From: Streptomyces sp. G44
GTDB taxonomy: Bacteria; Actinomycetota; Actinomycetes; Streptomycetales; Streptomycetaceae
Reading direction: 5' to 3'
Length of the DNA: 64,000 nucleotides
Assembly: GCF_016905445.1 (NCBI RefSeq)
Contig: NZ_JAFEXF010000009.1
Location: forward strand, 1 to 64,000
Each line of letters begins with the position of its first letter. Positions within the stretch are counted from its first letter, which is position 1. A program made the position numbers and the translations under genes. This document shows positions 1 to 9,474 of the stretch, piece by piece. The notes beneath the pieces are model-generated. The model was not told where the DNA came from, searched no databases, and worked only from the letters and a program-made list of their open reading frames with translations.

Positions 1-2
1 GG

Positions 3-773
3 ACCACGCACCTCGCCGCGTACGCGCTCGGCGGCGGCCGCGGCTTCGCGCTCGGCGTCGCCACGGAGCGCCGCGAACCGGGCGACCACACGATCGCGGG
101 AGCGGCGGTCGTCCTGCTCTCCTTGCTCACCGGTGAACACCAGGGCGCCTCCGAAGCGGCCCGCTCGGCGGCGCTCGTACGGCTGCTCCTGGGGGCCGCA
201 CCCGAGGAGACCGGGCCTCTCCTGGGCAGCGACCTGTGGACCGTCGTCCACGCGCGCGGGGAGCGCACCCCCCTGGCCGCCTCCGCGCTCGCCGCGGCGC
301 TCGGCACCGCCCTGGTCGACCCGAGCGGGGCCGTCGTACGCCTGCTCGTCCCGGCCGACCGCGAGATCACCCCCACGGACGGCTGGACCCTGGGCCTCTC
401 CGCCCCCGCCGCCCCCGGCGACCTCGCGGCGGCCGACGCCCAGGCGTCCCGCGCCCTGCGCCGCGCGGAGGCCACCCGCCGCCCCCTCGTACGCCACCAC
501 GCGAACGGCCTCGCCGCACTGGTCGCCCCCGACGAGGCCGACACCCACGCGCGCGTACTGCTCGCCCCCCTGGGCGGCAACGCCACGCTGCTGGAGACCC
601 TGCGCACCTGGCTCTCCCTGCACGGCAGCTGGGACCGCACAGCGGTGGCCCTCTCCGTCCACCGCAACACGGTCCGCCAGCGGATCACGCGCTGTGCGGC
701 ACTGCTGGACGCGGACCTGGACGACCCGGACGTCCGCATGGAGCTGTGGTTCGCCCTTGACCGGGCCTCATGA
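3..773 (+). CDS. PucR-family transcriptional regulator, C-terminal part (cut by window start)
   Basis: The reading frame is open from the first bases of the window, so the N-terminus lies outside. The last third holds the PucR-type C-terminal helix-turn-helix: a stretch on single-layer hits (WLSLHGSWDRTAVALSVHRN) followed by TVRQRI and a leucine-rich helix. PucR/CdaR-type regulators use this domain to bind DNA and control purine, amino-acid or sugar-acid catabolism. No target can be named because the sensory half is missing. The gene ends just before an intergenic repeat array, so it is probably the last gene of its transcript. Confidence 0.8.
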   Translation, partial: TTHLAAYALGGGRGFALGVATERREPGDHTIAGAAVVLLSLLTGEHQGASEAARSAALVRLLLGAAPEETGPLLGSDLWTVVHARGERTPLAASALAAALGTALVDPSGAVVRLLVPADREITPTDGWTLGLSAPAAPGDLAAADAQASRALRRAEATRRPLVRHHANGLAALVAPDEADTHARVLLAPLGGNATLLETLRTWLSLHGSWDRTAVALSVHRNTVRQRITRCAALLDADLDDPDVRMELWFALDRAS

Positions 774-812
774 GAAACACGAGGACCCGACAACTACACC
801 GCACCCCAGCCC

Positions 813-1075
813 CCAGGGGCGCGCCCAACCCCACCCCACCCGCACCCGAAGAACCACTACACCACCCACCCCCCCCCAGGGGCGCGGGGAACTGCGCGAG
901 CAACCACGCCCCACCCGCACCCGAAAAACCACCGCAGACCCCACCCACCCAGGGGCGCGGGGAACTGCGCGCCCAGCCCCCACTCACCCGCACCCCAAAG
1001 CCCCACCGCACCACCACACCACCCACCCCCAGGAGCGCGGGGAACCGCGCGAGCGCGAGCAACCACACCCGACCC
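813..1075. repeat. Array of four diverged GGGGCGCGGGGAAC intergenic repeats
   Basis: Four units begin near 813, 878, 951 and 1031. Each has a core close to GGGGCGCGGGGAACTGCGCG, which can fold on itself through its CGCG ends, followed about 20 nt later by CACCCGCACC. The first unit is incomplete. The same core recurs near 30100 and twice near 47390-47520. The 360-bp stretch between the neighbouring genes holds no convincing gene. Streptomyces genomes carry many such elements at gene ends; a transcription-termination or structural role is inference. Confidence 0.75.
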
Positions 1076-1135
1076 GCACCGGACGATCACCCAACCCCGC
1101 CCAGCGCCGGGCACTCGTCCCGCACAATAGGAGCC

Positions 1136-1924
1136 ATGCCGATACCCACCCGTCCCGCGCTCGTGGAACACCTCATCCGCACCCGCATCGCGGGCGACGT
1201 CGCCACCCCCCGCGAGAACAACCTCAGCCACTACAGGAAGCTCGCGAACGGCGACCGCCACTACTGGCTCGGCCTGGAGCTCGGCGACCGCTGGAGCGAC
1301 GAGCAGGACGTCCTCGCGGTGATGGCCGAGCGCTGCGGCGTCATCGACGACCCCGGGCACCGGCAGGGGCAGGACACCATCGACCCGGAGCTGACCGTGG
1401 ACGCCCTGGAGCGCATGGCGGCCCGGCTGCGCAAGGCGGCCGCCGGAAGGGAGAGCGTCCTGTTCGCCACCGGCCACCCCGGGGGCCTGCTCGACGTGCA
1501 CCGCGCCACGGCCGCCGCCCTGCGCGCGGCGGGCTGCGAGATCGTCGTCATCCCGGAGGGCCTGATGGCCGACGAGGGCATGGTCTTCCAGTTCGCCGAC
1601 GTGGCGGTCCTGGAGCGCGGCGCGACGCTGTGGCACACGCACTCCCCCGAGCCGATGAACGCCATCCTGGACGGCCTGGAGCGCGAGGGCCGCCCCCGGC
1701 CGGACCTGGTGGTCGCCGACCACGGCTGGGCGGGGCGCGCGGGCCAGCGCGGCCTGGACTCGATGGGCTACGCCGACTGCAACGACCCGGCGCTGTTCAT
1801 CGGCGAGGCCGAGGGCACGGTGCAGGTGACGGTCCCTCTGGACGACCACGTGACGAGCCCGCGCCACTACGACCCGATGACGGCCTACTTGTTGAACGCG
1901 GCGGGACTGACCGGCGCCTCCTGA
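1136..1924 (+). CDS. Conserved phosphatase-like protein
   Basis: This 262-residue soluble protein starts at the ATG behind an AGGAG ribosome-binding site. Recognisable stretches are ATGHPGGLLDVHRA in the middle, HTHSPEPMNAI and VVADHGWAGRAGQRG. Close relatives in Streptomyces are, as I remember, annotated simply as phosphatase. Conserved His and Asp residues in these stretches would suit metal-dependent hydrolysis, but I see no textbook catalytic signature and the substrate is unknown. Its last 40 nt overlap the convergent cation transporter gene, so the two 3' ends share sequence. Confidence 0.65.
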   Translation: MPIPTRPALVEHLIRTRIAGDVATPRENNLSHYRKLANGDRHYWLGLELGDRWSDEQDVLAVMAERCGVIDDPGHRQGQDTIDPELTVDALERMAARLRKAAAGRESVLFATGHPGGLLDVHRATAAALRAAGCEIVVIPEGLMADEGMVFQFADVAVLERGATLWHTHSPEPMNAILDGLEREGRPRPDLVVADHGWAGRAGQRGLDSMGYADCNDPALFIGEAEGTVQVTVPLDDHVTSPRHYDPMTAYLLNAAGLTGAS

Positions 1925-2865
1925 CCCGGGCCCGGCGTGGGGTCCAGGTACACCCGCCTGATCGAGGGGAAGCGCTCCTGGAGGCGCCTCGCCATGCGGT
2001 CGCAGGCCTGCTCCACCTCCCCGGCCGTCGACACGTCCCGGAAGTCCACCTTCGCGGCCACCAGCGCCTCCTCGGGCCCTTGGAGGAGCGTGGTCAGCTC
2101 CAGCACGTCGACGACGTGCGGATCGGCGAGCAGTTCGGCCCGGACCGCGTCCCGCATCTTCTCCGGCAGCGGACGGCCGATCAGCAGTTCGGAGTTGGCG
2201 TGGCCGAGGACCCAGGCGACGTACACCAGCAGCACGCCGATGCAGAGCGAGGCGACGCCGTCCCACACGCCGGACCCGGTGAGCTGCCCGCCGAGCAGTC
2301 CGGCCGCGGCGAGCACGAGGCCCGCGAGCGCCGCCGAGTCCTCCATGACGACGGCCTTGACCGCCGTGTCCGGGGTGTGGCGCAGATAGCGCTTGAGACG
2401 CACTCCGTAGCGGTCGGCTTCGCCGCGCGCCTGCTTGAGCCCGGTGCGCAGGGAGAAGCTCTCCAGGAGGAAGGCCACCGCGAGGACGATGTACGAGATG
2501 AGCGGGTCGCCCGGTTCCCGGCCGTGGGTGAGGGTGTGGATGCCGTCGTAGACGGCGAAGACGCCGCCGCCCACGAAGGTGGCGACGGAGGCGAGCAGCG
2601 CCCAGATGTAGCGGGCCCCTCCGTAGCCGAGCGGGTGTTCCTCGTCGGCGGGCCGTTCGCCGGCCTTGAGGGAGACGAGCAGCATCAGCTCGGTGACCGT
2701 GTCGGCCACGGAGTGCGCCGCTTCGGAGAGCATCGCGCTCGATCCGCTGATGACACCGGCGACCGCTTTGGCCAGGGCGATGCCGAGGTTGGCGACGGCG
2801 GCGACGATGACCGTGAAGGTGCTCTCGCCACCGCCCTCGGGCTTCTCTGACGGTTGCTCACTCAT
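1885..2865 (-). CDS. Cation diffusion facilitator (CDF) family transporter
   Basis: This 326-residue membrane protein has about six hydrophobic segments and a hydrophilic C-terminal domain. The second membrane helix carries HSVAD (H51, D55), the CDF metal-site HxxxD motif, just after AMLSEAAHS. The equivalent later helix reads EDSAALAG and so lacks a second HxxxD pair. That places it in the divergent ZnT9-like branch rather than with classical zinc exporters. The family exchanges divalent cations for protons across the cytoplasmic membrane; the metal is not predictable here. The ATG chosen begins MSEQPSEKPEGGG; longer readings run into upstream non-coding DNA. Confidence 0.85.
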   Translation of the reverse strand: MSEQPSEKPEGGGESTFTVIVAAVANLGIALAKAVAGVISGSSAMLSEAAHSVADTVTELMLLVSLKAGERPADEEHPLGYGGARYIWALLASVATFVGGGVFAVYDGIHTLTHGREPGDPLISYIVLAVAFLLESFSLRTGLKQARGEADRYGVRLKRYLRHTPDTAVKAVVMEDSAALAGLVLAAAGLLGGQLTGSGVWDGVASLCIGVLLVYVAWVLGHANSELLIGRPLPEKMRDAVRAELLADPHVVDVLELTTLLQGPEEALVAAKVDFRDVSTAGEVEQACDRMARRLQERFPSIRRVYLDPTPGPGQEAPVSPAAFNK

Positions 2866-2930
2866 GTATCGGACGGTAAGTCCGATCACAGCGGAATGCG
2901 AACCTCGCCTTCCGCAACGCGTCACGCCCG

Positions 2931-3830
2931 TCACCGCGGGACGCGCACCACGCCCTCCTGGATGACGGTCACCGCGAGGCGCCCGTCCTGCGTCCAGATC
3001 CGGGCCTGGCCCAGGCCCCGGCCGCCCGAGGCGGACGGCGACTCCTGGTCGTACAGCAGCCACTCGTCCGCGCGGAAGGGCCGGTGGAACCACATCGCGT
3101 GGTCGAGGGAGGCGCCGACGACGTCACCGACCGCCCAGCCGCCCCGCCCGTGCGCGAGCAGCACGGAGTCGAGCAGCGTCATGTCCGAGACGTACGTGGC
3201 GAGGCAGACGTGCAGCAGCGGGTCGTCCGTCAGTTTGCCGCTGGTCTTGAACCACACCTGGGAGCGCGGCTCGCGCGGCTGCCCGACGGTCGCCCAGGGC
3301 GGCACGTCGGCGTAGCGCAGGTCGACGGCTGCGCGCGCCTCGATGAGCCGCTCGGCGACCGGCCCCGGCAGATGGCGGGGCAGCGTCTCGGCGGCGGTCG
3401 GCAGCGTCTCGGGGTCGGGCGCGTCCGGCATCACGGCCTGGTGCTCCAAGCCCTCCTCATACGTCTGGAAGGACGCGGAGAGGTGGAAGATCGGCTGCCC
3501 GTGCTGGACGGCGACGACGCGCCGCGTGGTGAAGGAGCGGCCGTCACGGATGCGGTCGACGGTGTAGACGATCGGCGCGCCGGGGTCGCCGGGGCGCAGG
3601 AAGTACGCGTGCAGGGAGTGGGCATCGGGGCCTCCCCTGCTCGCGCGGAGCCGGGAGCTCGGGGAGCGGTCGGCGGGGACGGTGCGCCCCGCGGCGACCA
3701 GGGCCTGTGCGGCGACCTGGCCGCCGAAGACGCGGGGCACGAGCGCCGAACGGCTCACGCCCCGGAAGATGTCCTCCTCGATCTGCTCCAGGTCGAGCAG
3801 GTCGAGGAGGGCGTCAAGAGCCTGGTTCAT
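2931..3830 (-). CDS. Acyl-CoA thioesterase II (TesB-like)
   Basis: The 299-residue length is typical of the TesB double-hotdog family, which hydrolyses acyl-CoA to fatty acid plus CoA in the cytosol. The N-terminal hotdog contains VFGGQVAAQALVAA and LHAYFLRPGDPGAPI. The C-terminal hotdog carries the elements of the Asp-Thr/Ser-Gln triad: the Asp of SLDHAMWFH, the Ser residues around ESPSASGGRG and the Gln of IQEGVVR near the end. It lies 36 nt downstream of the acyl-CoA dehydrogenase gene on the same strand, so the two probably form one fatty-acyl-CoA unit under the TetR gene behind them. Confidence 0.9.
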   Translation of the reverse strand: MNQALDALLDLLDLEQIEEDIFRGVSRSALVPRVFGGQVAAQALVAAGRTVPADRSPSSRLRASRGGPDAHSLHAYFLRPGDPGAPIVYTVDRIRDGRSFTTRRVVAVQHGQPIFHLSASFQTYEEGLEHQAVMPDAPDPETLPTAAETLPRHLPGPVAERLIEARAAVDLRYADVPPWATVGQPREPRSQVWFKTSGKLTDDPLLHVCLATYVSDMTLLDSVLLAHGRGGWAVGDVVGASLDHAMWFHRPFRADEWLLYDQESPSASGGRGLGQARIWTQDGRLAVTVIQEGVVRVPR

Positions 3831-3866
3831 GGGGGTAGTTCTACCGGGCCTCTACGGAGGGAGCCG

Positions 3867-5024
3867 CTACAGGCCCATGTCCTTGGCGATGATCATCTTC
3901 ATGACCTCGCTGGTGCCGCCGTAGATGCGGTTGACGCGGTTGTCCGCGTACAGGCGGGCGATGGGGTATTCGTTCATGAAGCCGTAGCCGCCGTGCAGCT
4001 GGAGGCACTTGTCGATGACGCGGTGCGCGACCTCGGTGGCGAACAGCTTCGCGGAGGCGGCCTCGGCGGCGGTCAGCTCGCCCGCGTCCAGGGCCTCCAG
4101 GGCGCGGTCGACGACGGCCTCGGCGGCGTCCACCTCGGCCTGGCAGGCGGCCAGCTCGAACTTGGTGTTCTGGAAGGAGGCGACCGGCTTGCCGAAGACC
4201 GTGCGGTCCTGGACGTACTCCTTGGCGAACCGGACGGCGGCCTTGGCCTGCGCGTAGGCGCCGAAGGCGATGCCCCAGCGCTCGGAGGGGAGGTTGCTGC
4301 CGAGGTAGTGGAAGCCCTTGTTCTCCTCGCCGAGGAGGTCCTCGACGGGCACCTTGACGTCGACGAACGCCAGCTCGGCGGTGTCGGAGGTCTTCAGGCC
4401 CAGCTTGTCGAGCTTGCGGCCGACGGAGTAGCCCTCGGACTTGGTGTCGACGGCGAAGAGGGAGATGCCGAAGCGGCGGTCCTCGGCGGTGGGCGCGGAG
4501 GTGCGGGCACAGACGATCACGCGGTCGGCGTGGACGCCACCGGTGATGAAGGTCTTGGCGCCGTTGAGGACGTAGTGGGTGCCGTCCTCGGAGAGCTTGG
4601 CGGTGGTCTTCATGCCCGCGACGTCGGAGCCGGTGCCCGGCTCGGTCATCGCGAGGGCCCACATCTCCTCGGCGGAGACGAACTTCTCCAGATAGCGCTT
4701 CTTCTGCTCGTCGGTGGCGAGCATCTTGATGTAGGGCAGGGCGAGCAGCACGTGGACGCCGGAGCCGCCGAAGCTGACGCCCGCGCGGGCCGTCTCCTCG
4801 TACTGGATGGCCTCGAACTTGTGGGTGTCCAGGCCGGCGCCGCCGAACTCCTCGGGGACGTTGATCCCGAAGAGGCCCAGCTCGGCGAGCTTGTAGTAGA
4901 ACTCGCGGGGCACCTGACCGGCGGCGAACCACTCGTCGTGGACCGGGACGACCTCGGCCTCGATGAAGGCGCGCAGGGTCTCCCGGAACGCCTCGTGGTC
5001 CTCATTGAAAACGGTACGGCGCAC
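3867..5024 (-). CDS. Acyl-CoA dehydrogenase with helix-G type catalytic glutamate
   Basis: This 385-residue FAD enzyme oxidises acyl-CoA to the 2-enoyl-CoA. Family hallmarks are ALAMTEPGTGSDVAG, GAKTFITGG and LHGGYGFMNEYPIARLYAD. At the C-terminal site where medium-chain enzymes carry the catalytic Glu, the sequence reads IYGGTSEV, with Gly. A Glu is found instead at residue 248 (SERWGIAFG), the helix-G position used by isovaleryl- and long-chain-type dehydrogenases. Substrate choice is therefore probably branched or long chain. The gene is flanked by tesB downstream and a TetR regulator upstream. Confidence 0.9.
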   Translation of the reverse strand: MRRTVFNEDHEAFRETLRAFIEAEVVPVHDEWFAAGQVPREFYYKLAELGLFGINVPEEFGGAGLDTHKFEAIQYEETARAGVSFGGSGVHVLLALPYIKMLATDEQKKRYLEKFVSAEEMWALAMTEPGTGSDVAGMKTTAKLSEDGTHYVLNGAKTFITGGVHADRVIVCARTSAPTAEDRRFGISLFAVDTKSEGYSVGRKLDKLGLKTSDTAELAFVDVKVPVEDLLGEENKGFHYLGSNLPSERWGIAFGAYAQAKAAVRFAKEYVQDRTVFGKPVASFQNTKFELAACQAEVDAAEAVVDRALEALDAGELTAAEAASAKLFATEVAHRVIDKCLQLHGGYGFMNEYPIARLYADNRVNRIYGGTSEVMKMIIAKDMGL

Positions 5025-5125
5025 GGAGAACTCCCTCTGCCTACTGCCTACGTCGACTCAGCGGACTAAGCGCTTGCTCATAGGGAGGTTACCCGGCGGT
5101 CACCAAGGGCGTCCAGAGACGCACA

Positions 5126-5719
5126 TCACTCCGCGGCCGCCGCCGCGAAGGCCCCGCGCGCGAGGCGGTGCAGCAGCTCCGCCATGCCCGCCCGGCTGGG
5201 CAGCACGTCGCGGCGGCTGAGGTGCGGCGTGGAGTTCAGCAGCCCGAAGACGGCGTGCACGGAGACCCGGGCCGCCTTCTCGGCGAGGTCCGGATAGACC
5301 TCGCGCACCACCTCCACCCAGATCTCCACGTACTGCCGCTGGAGCTGGCGGACCAGCTTGCGGTCGCTGTCCCGCAGGCGGTCCAGCTCGCGGTCGTGCA
5401 GGGTGATCAGGGAGCGGTCGTCGAGGGCGAAGTCGATGTGGCCCTCGATGAGCGCGTCCAGAATCCGCTCGGGCGTCCCGTCCGCGTCGGCCACACACCG
5501 CTTGCCGCCCGTCAGGAGCTGCCCGCTGATACCGACGAGCAACTCGGCGAGCATCGCGTCCTTGCCGGCGAAGTGCCGGTAGAGACCGGGCCCGCTGATC
5601 CCCACGGCGGCCCCTATCTCGTCCACCCCGACCCCGTGGAAGCCCCGCTCGGCGAAGAGCCGGGCGGCCTCCTTGAGGATCTGCTCGCGGCGGGTGGGGG
5701 CGTCGGTTCTGGTGGCCAT
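5126..5719 (-). CDS. TetR-family transcriptional regulator of acyl-CoA metabolism
   Basis: This 197-residue protein has the TetR N-terminal helix-turn-helix (IGAAVGISGPGLYRHFAGKD, about residues 36-55) and an all-helical ligand domain. It is divergent from the carboxylase operon and precedes the acyl-CoA dehydrogenase/tesB pair, so it can face both units. Two similar imperfect palindromes in the 120-bp divergent region are likely binding sites. TetR proteins in such settings usually release DNA on binding an acyl-CoA; that ligand is inference from context. Confidence 0.88.
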   Translation of the reverse strand: MATRTDAPTRREQILKEAARLFAERGFHGVGVDEIGAAVGISGPGLYRHFAGKDAMLAELLVGISGQLLTGGKRCVADADGTPERILDALIEGHIDFALDDRSLITLHDRELDRLRDSDRKLVRQLQRQYVEIWVEVVREVYPDLAEKAARVSVHAVFGLLNSTPHLSRRDVLPSRAGMAELLHRLARGAFAAAAAE

Positions 5720-5740
5720 GGAATTGATTCTAGACAGGTC

Positions 5741-5786
5741 GGTTAGCGCTCGTTAACCTGAGGGAAACGCGTTAACGCTCATTAAC
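5741..5786. promoter_or_regulatory. Twin imperfect palindromes, candidate TetR operators
   Basis: Positions 5741-5758 read GGTTAGCGCTCGTTAACC and 5771-5786 read GTTAACGCTCATTAAC. Both follow the pattern GTTAnCGCTCnTTAAC, and their centres are 29 bp apart, close to three helical turns. They lie between the divergent tetR and carboxylase genes, which fits autoregulation plus operon control. Assignment to this TetR protein is inference. Confidence 0.65.
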
Positions 5787-5839
5787 CGATCCGGGCGTGA
5801 CCGGGCGTCCGGGTGGACCGAGCAAGGGGGCTCGAACTG

Positions 5840-7456
5840 ATGCGGCAGGCACCAGTGCTGACGAGCGCGGCTGATCCCGCGTCGGAGGCGTGGCGGGCGA
5901 ACGAGAAGGCGCACACCGCCCTCGTCGAAGAGCTGCGGGCCAAGCTCGCGGCGGCCGCGCTCGGCGGCGGCGAGCGGGCCCGCGCCCGCCACGTGGCGCG
6001 CGGCAAGCTGCTGCCCAGGGACCGGGTGGACACGCTCCTCGACCCGGGTTCGCCCTTCTTGGAGCTGGCGCCCCTCGCGGCCGAGGGGATGTACGGCGGG
6101 GACGCCCCGGCGGCCGGTGTCATCGCCGGGATCGGCCGGGTCTCGGGCCGCGAGTGCGTGATCGTCGCCAACGACGCCACGGTCAAGGGCGGCACGTACT
6201 ACCCCATGACGGTCAAGAAGCACCTGCGCGCCCAGGAGGTGGCCCTGGAGAACCGCCTCCCGTGTCTGTACCTCGTCGACTCGGGCGGCGCCTTCCTGCC
6301 GATGCAGGACGAGGTCTTCCCCGACCGCGAGCACTTCGGGCGGATCTTCTACAACCAGGCGCGGATGTCGGGCGCGGGCGTCCCGCAGATCGCCGCCGTG
6401 CTCGGCTCGTGCACGGCGGGCGGGGCGTACGTCCCGGCGATGAGCGACGAGGCGGTGATCGTGCGCGAGCAGGGCACGATCTTCCTCGGCGGCCCGCCCC
6501 TGGTGAAGGCGGCGACCGGCGAGGTCGTGACGGCCGAGGAGCTGGGCGGCGGCGCGGTCCACTCACGCACCTCCGGCGTCACCGACCACCTCGCCGAGGA
6601 CGACGCACACGCGCTGCGCATCGTCCGCAACATCGTGGCCACCCTCCCCCCGCGCGCCGAGCCGCCGTGGGCGGTGCGGCCCGTGGAGGAGCCCAAGACC
6701 GACCCCCTGGGGTTGTACGGCGCGGTGCCGGTGGACTCCCGCACCCCCTATGACGTCCGCGAGGTCATCGCGCGCATGGTGGACGGCTCGCGCTTCCAGG
6801 AGTTCAAGGCGGAGTACGGCACGACGCTGGTCACCGGCTTCGCGCACATCCACGGCCACCCGGTCGGCATCGTCGCGAACAACGGCATCCTGTTCTCCGA
6901 GTCCGCCCAGAAGGGCGCCCACTTCATCGAGCTGTGCGACCAGCGCGGCATCCCCCTGGTCTTCCTCCAGAACATCTCCGGCTTCATGGTCGGCAAGGAC
7001 TACGAGGCGGGCGGCATCGCCAAGCACGGCGCGAAGATGGTCACGGCCGTGGCCTGCACACGCGTGCCGAAGCTGACGGTCGTCGTCGGCGGTTCGTACG
7101 GCGCGGGCAACTACTCGATGTGCGGCCGGGCCTACAGCCCCCGCTTCCTGTGGATGTGGCCGAACGCCAAGATCTCCGTGATGGGCGGCGAGCAGGCCGC
7201 CTCCGTCCTCGCCACGGTGAAACGCGACCAGCTGGAGGCGCGCGGCGAACAGTGGGCGGCCGAGGACGAAGAGGCCTTCAAGGACCCGATCCGCGCGCAG
7301 TACGAGGAACAGGGCAACGCCTATTACGCCACGGCCCGCCTCTGGGACGACGGCGTGATCGACCCGCTGGAGACCCGCCAGGTGCTCGGCCTGGCCCTGA
7401 CGGCATGTGCGGGTGCCCCCTTGGGCGAGCCCGGCTTCGGCGTCTTCCGGATGTGA
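5840..7456 (+). CDS. Acyl-CoA carboxylase carboxyltransferase (methylcrotonyl-CoA carboxylase beta type)
   Basis: At 538 residues the protein has the length of methylcrotonyl-CoA carboxylase beta subunits. It moves the carboxyl group from biotin to an acyl-CoA. Both crotonase-like halves are visible: [20 protein letters not shown] in the N-terminal half, and [20 protein letters not shown] with [19 protein letters not shown] in the C-terminal half. The ATG chosen is 10 nt behind AGGGGG; an upstream in-frame ATG at 5813 has no better signal. It is the first gene of the operon with a biotin carboxylase, HMG-CoA lyase and dehydrogenase, which points to leucine degradation. Confidence 0.9.
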   Translation: MRQAPVLTSAADPASEAWRANEKAHTALVEELRAKLAAAALGGGERARARHVARGKLLPRDRVDTLLDPGSPFLELAPLAAEGMYGGDAPAAGVIAGIGRVSGRECVIVANDATVKGGTYYPMTVKKHLRAQEVALENRLPCLYLVDSGGAFLPMQDEVFPDREHFGRIFYNQARMSGAGVPQIAAVLGSCTAGGAYVPAMSDEAVIVREQGTIFLGGPPLVKAATGEVVTAEELGGGAVHSRTSGVTDHLAEDDAHALRIVRNIVATLPPRAEPPWAVRPVEEPKTDPLGLYGAVPVDSRTPYDVREVIARMVDGSRFQEFKAEYGTTLVTGFAHIHGHPVGIVANNGILFSESAQKGAHFIELCDQRGIPLVFLQNISGFMVGKDYEAGGIAKHGAKMVTAVACTRVPKLTVVVGGSYGAGNYSMCGRAYSPRFLWMWPNAKISVMGGEQAASVLATVKRDQLEARGEQWAAEDEEAFKDPIRAQYEEQGNAYYATARLWDDGVIDPLETRQVLGLALTACAGAPLGEPGFGVFRM

Positions 7457-7503
7457 GGGGCGGGACGATGAGCGACTTCCAGACCACCTCGGGGAGAGGG
7501 ACC

Positions 7504-9474
7504 ATGTTCGACACGGTGCTCGTCGCCAACCGCGGCGAGATCGCGGTGCGCGTCATCCGCACCCTGCGGGCGCTCGGCGTCCGCTCGGTGGCCGTCTTCA
7601 GCGACGCGGACGCGGACGCCCGCCATGTGCGCGAGGCCGACACGGCGGTACGGATCGGCCCTGCGCCGGCCACCGAGAGCTATCTGTCCGTCGAGCGCAT
7701 CCTTCGGGCGGCGGCCGCCTCCGGCGCCCAGGCGGTCCACCCGGGCTACGGCTTCCTCGCGGAGAACGCCGCCTTCGCGCAGGCGTGCGCCGACGCCGGG
7801 CTGGTCTTCATCGGCCCGCCCGCCTCGGCGATCGACCTGATGGGCGACAAGATCCGCGCCAAGGAGACGGTGAAGCAGGCCGGTGTCCCGGTCGTCCCCG
7901 GTTCCTCCGGCAGCGGCCTGACCGACGCCGAACTGGCCGCGGCGGCCCGGGAGATCGGCACTCCGGTACTGCTCAAGCCGAGCGCGGGCGGCGGCGGCAA
8001 GGGCATGCGCCTGGTGCGCGACGAGGCCGTGCTCGCCGAGGAGATCGCCGCGGCCCGCCGCGAGGCCCGCGCCTCCTTCGGCGACGACACGCTGCTCGTG
8101 GAGCGGTGGATCGACCGCCCCCGGCACATCGAGATCCAGGTCCTCGCGGACGGCCACGGGAACGTGATCCACCTCGGCGAGCGCGAGTGCTCCCTCCAGC
8201 GCCGCCACCAGAAGATCATCGAGGAGGCGCCCAGCGTCCTCCTGGACGAGGCCACGCGTGCGTCGATGGGCGAGGCGGCGGTCCAGGCGGCCCGCTCCTG
8301 CGGGTACGCGGGCGCGGGCACGGTGGAGTTCATCGTGCCGGGCAAGGACCCCTCCTCGTACTACTTCATGGAGATGAACACCCGCCTCCAGGTGGAGCAC
8401 CCGGTCACCGAGCTGATCACCGGCCTCGACCTGGTCGAGTGGCAGCTGCGGGTGGCCGCCGGGGAGCACCTGCCGTGCACGCAGGAGGACATCGCCCTCA
8501 CCGGGCACGCGGTGGAGGCCCGGATCTGCGCCGAGACCGTGTCCGTCAAAGCAGGCGCGCGCGGGTTCCTCCCTTCGGGCGGCACGGTCCTCGCGCTGCG
8601 CGAGCCGCAGGGCGACAGCGTGCGCACCGACTCCGGGCTGAGCGAGGGCACGGAGGTCGGCAGCCTCTATGACCCGATGCTCTCCAAGGTCATCGCCCAC
8701 GGCCCCGACCGCGCCACGGCCCTGCGCAAGCTGCGGGCCGCCCTCGCCGAGACGGTCACGCTGGGCGTGCCGACGAACGCGGGCTTCCTGCGCAGGCTGC
8801 TGGCCCACCCGGCGGTCGTCGCGGGCGAGTTGGACACCGGTCTCGTGGAGCGCGAGATGGACGGCCTGGTCCCGGACGGCGTGCCGGACGAGGTGTACGA
8901 GGCGGCGGCCGCCGTGCGCGAGGCCGCGCTCGCTCCCGCGCGGGACGGCTGGACGGACCCGTTCTCCGTGCCGAGCGGCTGGCGGCTCGGGGGTACCCCG
9001 GCACCCGTGACGCACTGGCTCCAGGCGGCGGGACACGAACCCGTCACCCACCGGCTGCGGGGCAGCGGCCACACCGTCACCGCCGACCGCGTCTCGGTGA
9101 CCCTCGACGGCACCCGGCACACCTTCCACCGCGCGGGCGACTGGCTGGGCCGGGACGGCGACGCCTGGCAGGTGCGGGACCACGACCCCGTGGAGGCGAG
9201 CCTGACCGGCGCCGCGCACGCCGGGGCCGACGCGCTCACCGCCCCCATGCCGGGCACCGTCACGGTCGTGAAGGTCTCCCCCGGCGACCGGGTGAGCGCG
9301 GGTCAGAGCCTGCTGGTGGTCGAGGCGATGAAGATGGAGCACGTCATCTCCGCCCCGCACGCCGGCACGGTCACCGAGCTCGACGTCACGCCGGGGGCGA
9401 CGGTCGCCATGGACCAGGTGCTCGCGGTCGTGGAGCCCGACGAGTCGCCGGCGAGCGGGGAGGGCGAGCGATGA
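7504..9474 (+). CDS. Biotin carboxylase/BCCP alpha subunit of methylcrotonyl-CoA-type carboxylase
   Basis: This 656-residue protein begins with the biotin carboxylase domain ([16 protein letters not shown], then [10 protein letters not shown] and [14 protein letters not shown]). It ends with a biotin carboxyl carrier domain whose [10 protein letters not shown] presents the biotinylated lysine, K610. It carboxylates biotin with ATP and bicarbonate for the beta subunit encoded just upstream. ATG 7504 follows GGGGAGAGGG and gives the usual short N-terminus; an in-frame ATG at 7468 would add 12 residues. The stop overlaps the HMG-CoA lyase start by 4 nt. Confidence 0.92.
   Translation: MFDTVLVANRGEIAVRVIRTLRALGVRSVAVFSDADADARHVREADTAVRIGPAPATESYLSVERILRAAAASGAQAVHPGYGFLAENAAFAQACADAGLVFIGPPASAIDLMGDKIRAKETVKQAGVPVVPGSSGSGLTDAELAAAAREIGTPVLLKPSAGGGGKGMRLVRDEAVLAEEIAAARREARASFGDDTLLVERWIDRPRHIEIQVLADGHGNVIHLGERECSLQRRHQKIIEEAPSVLLDEATRASMGEAAVQAARSCGYAGAGTVEFIVPGKDPSSYYFMEMNTRLQVEHPVTELITGLDLVEWQLRVAAGEHLPCTQEDIALTGHAVEARICAETVSVKAGARGFLPSGGTVLALREPQGDSVRTDSGLSEGTEVGSLYDPMLSKVIAHGPDRATALRKLRAALAETVTLGVPTNAGFLRRLLAHPAVVAGELDTGLVEREMDGLVPDGVPDEVYEAAAAVREAALAPARDGWTDPFSVPSGWRLGGTPAPVTHWLQAAGHEPVTHRLRGSGHTVTADRVSVTLDGTRHTFHRAGDWLGRDGDAWQVRDHDPVEASLTGAAHAGADALTAPMPGTVTVVKVSPGDRVSAGQSLLVVEAMKMEHVISAPHAGTVTELDVTPGATVAMDQVLAVVEPDESPASGEGER

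Noticed and set aside
770..1135. Coding extension of the phosphatase-like gene to 770
   Set aside because: The extra residues are Pro/Arg/Thr-rich translation of the repeat array. A proper AGGAG and ATG occur at 1136.
133..2850. A 905-codon open frame on the + strand across the first genes
   Set aside because: It is a GC-rich shadow frame of Arg/Pro-rich low complexity crossing the repeat array and real genes on both strands, with no domain.
7324..9360. A long antisense open frame over the biotin carboxylase gene
   Set aside because: The opposite strand has the clear biotin carboxylase and BCCP motifs. The antisense product is a compositional by-product of high GC at third positions.
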